Source: an uncultured Tolumonas sp. (lineage in GTDB: Bacteria; Pseudomonadota; Gammaproteobacteria; Enterobacterales; Aeromonadaceae). Taken from it: a stretch of DNA of 5,890 nt. This document shows positions 1-5,269 of the stretch, piece after piece. The stretch lies in the NCBI GenBank assembly GCA_903931645.1, contig CAIZDF010000406.1, forward strand, positions 1-5,890, given 5' to 3'. Position 1 is the stretch's first letter, and each line of letters begins with the position of its first letter. The notes below the pieces were generated by a model that was not told where the DNA came from, did no database searches, and saw only the letters and a program-made list of their open reading frames with translations. Position numbers and translations under genes: made by a program.

Positions 1-1
1 C

Positions 2-106
2 CCTGACTTGTTCGCACCTTCCTTAGCACATCTAACAACAATACTGGCTGAAAAAGTAAGTAAAGCGGAAGCCAATATTGCTGCCGAGATCTTAGACAGC
101 ATTTAA
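2..106 (+). CDS. C-terminal fragment of an unidentified protein (gene cut by the left window edge)
   Basis: Only one plus-strand frame stays open from the left edge: it gives 34 residues beginning PDLFAPSLAH and ending AAEILDSI before a TAA stop at 104-106. The other two plus frames hit stops within the first 25 bases, and there is no ATG in the open frame, so this is the tail of a gene starting outside the window. The tail looks like two amphipathic helices rich in Ala, Leu, Glu and Lys, with no membrane segment and no motif I recognise. A strong hairpin starts 18 bases after the stop, which fits the end of a transcription unit. I cannot assign a function. Confidence 0.6.
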   Translation, partial: PDLFAPSLAHLTTILAEKVSKAEANIAAEILDSI

Positions 107-123
107 ACGATTAATGCATATTC

Positions 124-158
124 ATAACAATAACCATATCACTTATGGTTATTGTTAT
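124..158 (+). terminator. Perfect 15-bp AT-rich hairpin downstream of the first gene
   Basis: Bases 124-138 (ATAACAATAACCATA) are exactly complementary to 144-158, leaving a 5-base loop (TCACT). It begins 18 bases after the stop of the preceding gene, the usual place for a transcription terminator. The stem is very AT-rich and is not followed by a separate run of T; the T-rich right arm itself is the only U-like stretch. It may therefore terminate weakly, act in both directions, or mainly protect the 3' end of the mRNA. Confidence 0.5.
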
Positions 159-397
159 ATTCACCACATCTAAGCACTTCATACAGTAGATGCCAATCTT
201 CCGCCCTTACAGCAATCGCTTACCTAACTAGCACCATACCAAGCACAAAATTCACTACACGAATATCTTAGGTAGACTATAGTGAGGCAAAGAGTAAACC
301 GTTTTTATCACATTGACGAATAAGTACTTTTATTAAAAATGAGCTGTTGTTCAATATTACTGAAAAGCAACACATATCATATTAGTAAAAATGTATT

Positions 398-403
398 TAT
401 AAT
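398..403 (+). promoter_or_regulatory. Candidate -10 element for mqo
   Basis: TATAAT matches the sigma-70 -10 consensus exactly and lies 36 bases before the mqo ATG, giving a plausible leader of about 30 bases. No good -35 hexamer lies 16-18 bases upstream (the region reads ATATCA or similar). If this is real it may need an activator; otherwise it is a chance match in AT-rich DNA. Confidence 0.35.
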
Positions 404-439
404 CCACCTTATCATTGAAATGCTAAACAGGGTTGTTTA

Positions 440-1933
440 ATGGCTTCAATTCATACAGATGTTACGTTAGTTGGCGGTGGGATCATGTGTGCAACACTGG
501 CGATGTTGATACACCGCCTAGACCCTTCATTGCATATCTGTATGATTGAGCAACTCCCCGAGATCGCTCTTGAAAGCTCCGGCGCACTCAACAATGCTGG
601 GACTGGCCACGCTGGCTATTGTGAACTGAACTACACGCCTCACGACAAAAATGGCAATGTACAAATTCAACGTGCGTTAGAAATTAATGCTGCGTTTGAG
701 GTTTCTTTGCAATTTTGGTCACATTTAGTCAATGCCGATAGTCAGAACATTCAATCTAAATCGTTCATTAATAGGGTTCCTCACCTCAGCGCAGTCTGGG
801 GTGAACATAATATCGATTACCTTAAAACCAGATACTCATTACTGAAATCGCATCATCTGTTTGCAGAAATGCAGTGGAGTGAAGACAACCAGACTCTGCT
901 TGATTGGATGCCTTTAATGATGAATGGGCGTTCAGCAGAACCGCGTTTAGCCGCTACACGTGTTGAACATGGTGCCGATGTGAATTTTGGTGCACTAACT
1001 CGAACTCTGGTTAGTTATCTGCAGAAAAATGCCAATTTTGAATTATTAACTAATACCAAGGTTATTGATTTACATCGTGGGCATGGTGCAAAAAAACCTT
1101 GGACGATTAAAGTCAAAAATCGAAACAATGCGGCCAAACAAGCGATCGAAAGCCCGTTTGTATTCTTAGGTGCCGGCGGTATAGCACTGCATCTATTACA
1201 GCAATCAGGTATTGAGGAAGCGGCAGGTTATGGTGGTTTTCCAGTAAGCGGACAGTGGCTAATTTGCCAAAACCAGGAACTCATTCAACAACACCATGCC
1301 AAGGTATACAGCCTAGCCACTGTTGGTGCACCACCGATGTCGGTTCCCCACTTAGATACCCGAATTATTGATGGCAAAATGAGTTTGTTATTTGGGCCGT
1401 ATGCCGGGTTTACGACTAAATTTTTGAAACATGGTTCGCGCTTAGATTTGGTCAAATCGGTAAGACCTAACAATCTGAAAAGTCTAATTGGTGCCGGTGC
1501 TAACAACTTTGATTTAACCAAATATCTGGTAAAAGAGGTTTTTCAAAACCAAAACCAGCGTATGCAATCATTGCAGGCGTTTATCCCCAACGCCCGCACC
1601 GAAGATTGGACCTTAGCTCACGCAGGTAAACGGGTACAAATTATCAAACGCGGCCATCACAAATGGGGAAAATTGGAATTTGGTACTGAGATTGTTGCAG
1701 CTGAAGATGGAAGCCTGGCAGCCCTGCTGGGAGCCTCCCCTGGTGCCTCAGTGAGCGTTAAAACCATGTTAGATGTGCTTGAACGGTGCTTCCCACAGCA
1801 AATGCAATCTGCGGCATGGCAAGACAAACTCAAAACGATGATCCCATCATATGGTCGCTCATTAATTACTGATGCAAATTTATTGGCCAGCGTCAGAAAA
1901 CAAACACTGGCGACACTAAATTTGGCTTATTAA
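440..1933 (+). CDS. mqo: Malate:quinone oxidoreductase (Mqo), FAD-dependent, EC 1.1.5.4
   Basis: Mqo is a peripheral membrane flavoprotein that oxidises L-malate to oxaloacetate and passes the electrons to the quinone pool, bypassing or complementing the soluble NAD-linked malate dehydrogenase. The 497-residue length is normal for the family. Visible signatures are the N-terminal FAD-binding VGGGIMCAT (11-19); ESSGALNNAGTGH (45-57) followed by CELNYTP (61-67); VPHLSAVWGE (113-122); a second dinucleotide-fold strand FLGAGG (242-247); FPVSGQWL (267-274); VGAPPMSVPHLDTR (295-308); LLFGPYAGFTTKFLK (316-330); NNFDLTKYL (355-363); and the C-terminal AGKRVQIIK (395-403), FGTEIV (414-419) and LLGASPGAS (429-437) block. 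The ATG is preceded by a weak AGG (429-431) eight bases away, and the family's N-terminus starts right after it. The gene stands alone and converges on the reductase genes. Odd point: most family members known to me have Trp where this protein has Leu50 (usually WNNAGTGH). Confidence 0.97.
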   Translation: MASIHTDVTLVGGGIMCATLAMLIHRLDPSLHICMIEQLPEIALESSGALNNAGTGHAGYCELNYTPHDKNGNVQIQRALEINAAFEVSLQFWSHLVNADSQNIQSKSFINRVPHLSAVWGEHNIDYLKTRYSLLKSHHLFAEMQWSEDNQTLLDWMPLMMNGRSAEPRLAATRVEHGADVNFGALTRTLVSYLQKNANFELLTNTKVIDLHRGHGAKKPWTIKVKNRNNAAKQAIESPFVFLGAGGIALHLLQQSGIEEAAGYGGFPVSGQWLICQNQELIQQHHAKVYSLATVGAPPMSVPHLDTRIIDGKMSLLFGPYAGFTTKFLKHGSRLDLVKSVRPNNLKSLIGAGANNFDLTKYLVKEVFQNQNQRMQSLQAFIPNARTEDWTLAHAGKRVQIIKRGHHKWGKLEFGTEIVAAEDGSLAALLGASPGASVSVKTMLDVLERCFPQQMQSAAWQDKLKTMIPSYGRSLITDANLLASVRKQTLATLNLAY

Positions 1934-1939
1934 CGGCAG

Positions 1940-1983
1940 TTTACTTGCGGTGATCGATCCTGTTAGCGACCACCGTAAGTAAA
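1940..1983. terminator. Hairpin terminator between mqo and the convergent reductase gene
   Basis: Left arm TTTACTTGCGGTG (1940-1952) pairs with CACCGTAAGTAAA (1971-1983) over 13 positions, one of them a G-U wobble. After an A/C mismatch, TCG pairs with CGA, closing on a 10-base loop. It starts 6 bases after the mqo stop and lies 23 bases beyond the restored stop of the convergent reductase. The plus-strand side is followed by TTTGTTGT, a modest U-tract, so it suits mqo best but may serve both genes. Confidence 0.7.
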
Positions 1984-2006
1984 TTTGTTGTAAACCACCA
2001 ATGTTA

Positions 2007-2989
2007 TTAGCTGAAGCCTACGATGTTATGTGGCACATAGGGCTCTTCCAGATAAGCTATGTCTTCATCGGTTAACGTAACAGACAACGATGCGACAGCC
2101 GTTTCTAAGTGCGAAATTTTCGTTGCGCCAATAATCGGTGCAACACCGGTTCTTTCTGCAATAACCAGGCTAATGCAATATGAGTACGCGGTACGCCTCT
2201 TTTTTCAGCGATCGCGGCCAGTCGTTCAATCACTACTTTGTCTGCGTCATGGGTGGAGTCATATTTACTCTTTGCAATTTGATCTGTTTCTGAGCGTTTC
2301 GTTGTTTCTGCTGTCCAATCGCGGGTTAATCTTCCAGATGCTAGCGGGCTATATGGTGTGACAGCGACTTTTTGGTCCCGACAAAGCGGCAACATTTCCC
2401 GCTCTTCTTCACGATAGATAAGGTTTAAATGGTTTTGCATTGAGACAAAACGAGTCCAACCATTTTTTTCCGCAATATACTGCGCTTTCTGAAACTGCCA
2501 GGCATACATGGCGGACGCACCGATATAACGAGCCTTGCCTGATTTCACCACATCATTTAGTGCCGACATAGTCTCTTCAATCGGCGTGTTGTAATCCCAG
2601 CGGTGAATGATATAAAGATCGACATAATCCATCTCGAGACGTTTCAGGCTTTTATCAATCTCGCTCATAATCGCTTTGCGGGAAAGCCCTGAACCGTTTG
2701 GCCCCTGATGCATTTTGCCGTGTATTTTAGTTGCTACGACAACTTCGTCGCGATTACCGTAATCTCTTATTGCCCGCCCGAGAATTTCTTCACTTGCACC
2801 TAACGAATACACATTCGCGGTATCGAAAAAGTTAATACCTAACTCCAGCGCCTGCTTGATAATAATCCGGCTCTCTTCTTCCTGAAGAACCCAGCCATGC
2901 ACCCATTTATTTGGATCACCAAAACCCATACATCCCAGACAAATGCGGGAAACATCTAATCCGGTATTTCCAAGTTTAACGTATTCCAT
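2007..2989 (-). pseudogene. YajO-like aldo/keto reductase disrupted by a one-base frameshift near its 3' end
   Basis: The protein starts at ATG 2989, preceded by a good AAGGTG site (2995-3000) five bases away. It is a typical aldo/keto reductase TIM barrel of the E. coli YajO group: LGCMGFGDP (18-26), catalytic tetrad Asp56 and Tyr61 in FFDTANVYS, Lys88 in ATKIHG and His129 in IIHRWDYNTPIEET, then SMQNHLNLIYREEEREMLPLC (183-203) and PYSPLASGRLTR (212-223). After QKEPV (278-282) the frame runs into VLHRLLAQRKFRT and stops at 2105-2107. Adding one base near 2144-2146 restores VAPIIGATKISHLETA, LTDEDIAYLEEPYVPH and NIVGFS with a TAA at 2007-2009. The restored protein has 327 residues, normal for YajO, and the same kind of ending. 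The lost part includes GATK, which in this superfamily helps hold the 2'-phosphate of NADPH, so the truncated product (294 residues) is probably inactive. A sequencing or assembly error is the main alternative. YajO-type enzymes reduce aldehydes or ketones with NADPH; the substrate here is unknown. Confidence 0.85.
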
Positions 2990-2994
2990 GTTGG

Positions 2995-3000
2995 CACCTT
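2995..3000 (-). promoter_or_regulatory. Ribosome-binding site of the YajO-like reductase
   Basis: On the minus strand AAGGTG lies five bases before the ATG at 2989. It fixes the start and shows that translation initiation is intact even though the 3' end of the gene is broken. Confidence 0.7.
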
Positions 3001-3025
3001 GTAGTTACAGAGCGTGGGAAATGTT

Positions 3026-3057
3026 GAAGCCACTTTTATAAAATTAGACGTGGCTTC
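3026..3057 (-). terminator. Hairpin between the two aldo/keto reductase genes
   Basis: GAAGCCAC (3026-3033) is exactly complementary to GTGGCTTC (3050-3057), with a 16-base AT-rich loop that can pair a little further after one mismatch. In the direction of transcription it starts 7 bases after the stop of the upstream reductase and ends 25 bases before the ribosome-binding site of the next one. There is no clear U-tract, so it may terminate only partly, or stabilise the upstream message, while letting some transcription reach the second gene. Confidence 0.45.
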
Positions 3058-3064
3058 TAAATAT

Positions 3065-4069
3065 TTAGCCTATTTGACGACCTTCAATCGGATAACCTGG
3101 ATCGGTATAACCCGGCGTGGAGTTATGCCCTGGAGCAACAAGGCTATTGATGAAAACTTCATCTTCCAGAGTCAGTTTAAATTCCAACGCTTGCATGTAG
3201 CTATCCCATTGCGCTTCGGTACGAGGGCCAGCAATAGTGGAGGAAATTAATTGGTTATTCAGCACCCATGCCAGCGCGAAAGCGATGGAGTTTGTGCCGC
3301 GTTCAGCAGCATAAGCACTGATTTTTTGTGCAATTTCAATCGACTCAGATCGCAATTCAGTCTGTTGAATTCGCTTGTCGCCACGCCCAGCGCGACTGTC
3401 TGTCGGTAGTGGTTTATTGAGATCATATTTACCGCTTAACACACCACGGGCTAACGGGCTATATGGCACGACACCTAATCCATAATTAGCGGCAGCAGGA
3501 AGCTGTTCAACTTCGGCGGTACGACTCACTATGTTGTAAAGCGGTTCACTGGCGACCGGGCGATCAATACCATTGAGATCTGCCAGACGACAGATCTCAG
3601 CAATACGCCAGCCGGAGAAATTAGAGACACCGAAGTAACGCACCTTCCCCTGACGAATTAAATCACCTACCGCTCTCACACTTTCTTCCAGAGATAATCC
3701 CGGAATAGCACGGTGGAAATACAGAATATCAATGTAATCAGTGCCTAAACGTTTCAAACTTGCATCTACCGACTGATAGATCCATTTGCGCGATTGCCCC
3801 TGAGTATTAGGCTTTGGTATCGTCGGAAAACCAAATTTGGTAGCAATTACCCAATCATCTCGATGTTGTGCGACTGCCTTGCCAACAATTTCCTCTGATC
3901 TCCCGGCATGATAAACATCCGCGGTATCGATAAAATTGATGCCTTGGTCATAAGCCTTATCGATAATACGTTTTGATGTGCTTTCGTCCGTTTCACCACC
4001 AAACATCATGGCACCTAAACACAACGGTGACACCTGTAATGCACTACGGCCTAAATATTTATAATTCAC
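3065..4069 (-). CDS. Aldo/keto reductase family oxidoreductase (GTG start)
   Basis: A complete 334-residue cytoplasmic NADPH-type aldo/keto reductase. In order: LGRSALQVSPLCLGAMMFGG (6-25), catalytic tetrad Asp48 and Tyr53 (IDTADVYHAGRSEE), Lys78 (ATKFG) and His119 (LYFHRA), then GKVRYFGVSNFSGW (141-154), PYSPLARGVLSGKY (202-215) and the NADPH 2'-phosphate contact region AGPRTEAQ (280-287). The C-terminal tail TPGYTDPGYPIEGR (318-331) is shared with a group of bacterial reductases of this family. The start is GTG at 4069, not ATG: CAGGAG lies six bases upstream and the family N-terminus (a short strand followed by LGRS) begins exactly there. It lies 192 bp downstream of, and in the same direction as, a LysR-type regulator, and 75 bp before a second reductase of a different subgroup. 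The likely role is reduction of an aldehyde or ketone; the substrate cannot be read from sequence. Confidence 0.93.
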   Translation of the reverse strand: MNYKYLGRSALQVSPLCLGAMMFGGETDESTSKRIIDKAYDQGINFIDTADVYHAGRSEEIVGKAVAQHRDDWVIATKFGFPTIPKPNTQGQSRKWIYQSVDASLKRLGTDYIDILYFHRAIPGLSLEESVRAVGDLIRQGKVRYFGVSNFSGWRIAEICRLADLNGIDRPVASEPLYNIVSRTAEVEQLPAAANYGLGVVPYSPLARGVLSGKYDLNKPLPTDSRAGRGDKRIQQTELRSESIEIAQKISAYAAERGTNSIAFALAWVLNNQLISSTIAGPRTEAQWDSYMQALEFKLTLEDEVFINSLVAPGHNSTPGYTDPGYPIEGRQIG

Positions 4070-4075
4070 AACGAA

Positions 4076-4081
4076 CTCCTG
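4076..4081 (-). promoter_or_regulatory. Ribosome-binding site that selects a GTG start
   Basis: CAGGAG on the minus strand sits six bases before GTG at 4067-4069. This near-consensus site and the conserved N-terminus immediately after it support the rare start codon. Confidence 0.75.
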
Positions 4082-4204
4082 AGATTATTGTTAGGCAAAG
4101 ATCTTTTCAGGCGCAGAAATATTGAATTTATATGGATAGCGTCTGTGTATCAGAAAGTATTGTGCAAAATATTCAGGGCGGGATTAAGTAGTGAAATCAG
4201 CTAA

Positions 4205-4229
4205 GACTTATGCATGCAACACATAAGTC
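4205..4229. promoter_or_regulatory. Perfect dyad between lysR-type gene and reductase: candidate LysR operator or lysR terminator
   Basis: GACTTATG (4205-4212) and CATAAGTC (4222-4229) are exact inverted repeats separated by 9 bases. Counting inward, the T and A of TTAT/ATAA are 11 bases apart, the T-N11-A spacing known for LysR-type binding sites. It lies about 136 bases upstream of the reductase GTG and 33 bases after the regulator's stop. There is no U-tract on the minus strand (TTAGCTGATTTC follows), which makes a strong intrinsic terminator less likely, but a terminator role cannot be excluded. No convincing promoter hexamers for the reductase were found in 4082-4200. Confidence 0.45.
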
Positions 4230-4261
4230 CGCTGGCCGATAACTTGTTGATAAATAAATGA

Positions 4262-5155
4262 TTAACTTTTATAACGTAAGGCATCGACAAATAAGGTAAA
4301 TGCAACTTTGTGTTGCCGGCGACTTGGATAATACAAATGAAAACCAGTGTTAACGGGGCACCAGTCATCTAGCACACAGATCAGACGCCCACTTTCAATA
4401 TGCGTGTTTACCAGATCATCAGGCAAATAAGCGAAACCAAAACCGTCTAAAGCAGCCTCTAACATCTGATTAGTCGTGTTAAATGCTAACTGCCCTTTCA
4501 CTCTGACTCTGGCGACCTTTCCCTGTTTCTCAAACTCCCAGGCATAAAGCCCACCATTTGTATTTAGTCTGAGATTAATACAATCATGTAACGTCAAATC
4601 GTCCGGTTCCGACGGCACAGATTTATCGGCTAAATAACTTGGCGAACACACCACCAGCAACCGCATATCCGCGGATATACGAACAGCAACCATATCTTTC
4701 GCAACTTGGTCGCCCAATCTGACGCCAGCGTCATAACGTTCCGCAACAATATCTGTCATTCGGTTTTCGATATTAATTTCCACATTAATATCCGGATACG
4801 CTTTAGCAAACCGTTTAACTGCCGGCCAGACAATATGCTGAGATGCATAGTCCGGTGATGATATTCTTATCGACCCGGTTGGCTTGTTATAGTCTTCACT
4901 TAATTCGTGTAACTCTTCTTCCAACGCACTAAATTTCGGCTCTACCATCTGCAATAAACGTTCACCAGCATCCGTCAGCGAGACACTACGAGTGGTTCGA
5001 TTAAATAAACGCAGTTGCAGTCGTTGTTCCAGTGCTTTGATCGCATGACTCAGAGCTGATTGCGACATACCCAGTATTGCAGACGCTTTTGTAAAACTGC
5101 CCTCACGAGCCAACACCATAAAAAACAGAAAATCATTAAGGTTTTCTTTTAACAT
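4262..5155 (-). CDS. LysR family transcriptional regulator, CrgA-like effector domain
   Basis: A complete 297-residue LysR-type regulator, the usual length. The N-terminal winged helix-turn-helix covers about residues 5-64, with LAREGSFTKASAILGMSQSALSHAIKALEQRL (15-46, quoted in part as motif landmarks AREGSFTKA and SQSALSHAIK) and the wing FNRTTRSVSLTDAGERLL (51-68). A linker helix (70-90) leads to a periplasmic-binding-protein-like effector domain beginning GSIRISSP (94-101), with YDAGVRLGD (141-149), VVCSPSYL (168-175) and a late GFGFAYLPDDLV (238-249). These match the subgroup annotated as CrgA-like. The ligand is unknown. No Shine-Dalgarno sequence is visible before ATG 5155 (ATATTTATTC precedes it), so translation may be weak; the start still fits the family N-terminus. 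The gene lies between an exporter and two reductases on the same strand, making these the natural candidates for its targets, although LysR genes are more often divergent from their targets. Confidence 0.93.
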   Translation of the reverse strand: MLKENLNDFLFFMVLAREGSFTKASAILGMSQSALSHAIKALEQRLQLRLFNRTTRSVSLTDAGERLLQMVEPKFSALEEELHELSEDYNKPTGSIRISSPDYASQHIVWPAVKRFAKAYPDINVEINIENRMTDIVAERYDAGVRLGDQVAKDMVAVRISADMRLLVVCSPSYLADKSVPSEPDDLTLHDCINLRLNTNGGLYAWEFEKQGKVARVRVKGQLAFNTTNQMLEAALDGFGFAYLPDDLVNTHIESGRLICVLDDWCPVNTGFHLYYPSRRQHKVAFTLFVDALRYKS

Positions 5156-5170
5156 GAATAAATATCTTTA

Positions 5171-5199
5171 AATATCATCGATAAAATAATGTATAACAA
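5171..5199 (-). promoter_or_regulatory. Candidate promoter of the LysR-type gene
   Basis: On the minus strand TTGTTA (5194-5199) and GATATT (5171-5176) are 17 bases apart, each matching the sigma-70 hexamers at four of six positions. Transcription would begin about 10 bases before the ATG, giving a very short leader, in keeping with the absence of a ribosome-binding site. The region is AT-rich, so chance matches are likely. Confidence 0.25.
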
Positions 5200-5205
5200 T
5201 TTATC
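5180..5205. promoter_or_regulatory. Imperfect AT-rich dyad overlapping the candidate lysR promoter
   Basis: GATAAAAT (5180-5187) and ATTTATC (5199-5205) are inverted repeats apart from one extra A, with 11 bases between the inner T and A. This T-N11-A arrangement overlaps the candidate -35 hexamer and would suit autorepression by the regulator. The low sequence complexity makes a chance occurrence quite possible. Confidence 0.22.
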
Positions 5206-5252
5206 ATCATATTTACGATTAATTTAAGGATGAAGGTCTGATTTGTTGGTAC

Positions 5253-5269
5253 AAACATTACAAATGTTT
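5253..5269. repeat. Small inverted repeat across the exporter stop codon
   Basis: AAACATT (5253-5259) and AATGTTT (5263-5269) form a perfect 7-bp stem with a 3-base loop that includes part of the exporter's stop codon. There is no U-tract after it, so it is a poor terminator. It may be a minor mRNA 3' structure or chance. Confidence 0.3.

Larger units (their letters stand above)
107..439. other. Non-coding stretch between the first gene and mqo
   Basis: About 330 bases without a convincing gene. It holds the hairpin at 124-158 and, near its right end, a consensus -10 hexamer (398-403) and a weak ribosome-binding site for mqo. A 33-codon reading frame (339-440) ends on the A of the mqo ATG, but it lacks a ribosome-binding site and contains the candidate promoter, so I do not call it a gene. 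Nothing resembling a tRNA, riboswitch or repeat array is visible in the remainder. Confidence 0.6.

Noticed and set aside
221..274. Inverted repeat TACCTAA (221-227) / TTAGGTA (268-274) upstream of mqo.
   Set aside because: Only 7 bp with a 40-base spacer, which is expected by chance in this much sequence, and no associated promoter elements.
339..440. A 33-codon plus-strand reading frame starting MSCCS and ending with TAA that overlaps the A of the mqo ATG (TAATG), suggestive of a leader peptide.
   Set aside because: It has no ribosome-binding site, the exact TATAAT hexamer lies inside it, and the composition looks like AT-rich non-coding DNA.
1285..1521. Minus-strand reading frame of 78 codons inside mqo.
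   Set aside because: Fully antisense to the conserved core of mqo, with no recognisable motif; a shadow frame.
2139..2152. Programmed ribosomal frameshifting as the explanation for the reductase frame change.
   Set aside because: There is no slippery heptamer or homopolymer run at the site, and family members are encoded in one frame; mutation or sequencing error is simpler.
2059..2361. Plus-strand reading frame of 100 codons over the 3' part of the YajO-like reductase.
   Set aside because: Antisense to the reductase; its APIIGAT stretch is a coincidence of the palindromic local sequence and not evidence for a plus-strand gene.
3014..3250. Plus-strand reading frame of 78 codons overlapping the end of the GTG-start reductase.
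   Set aside because: Mostly antisense to the conserved reductase C-terminus; no family features.
4100..4200. Sigma-70 promoter for the GTG-start reductase (for example a TATAAA on the minus strand near 4130).
   Set aside because: No acceptable -35 hexamer at proper spacing; support is too weak to list as a feature.
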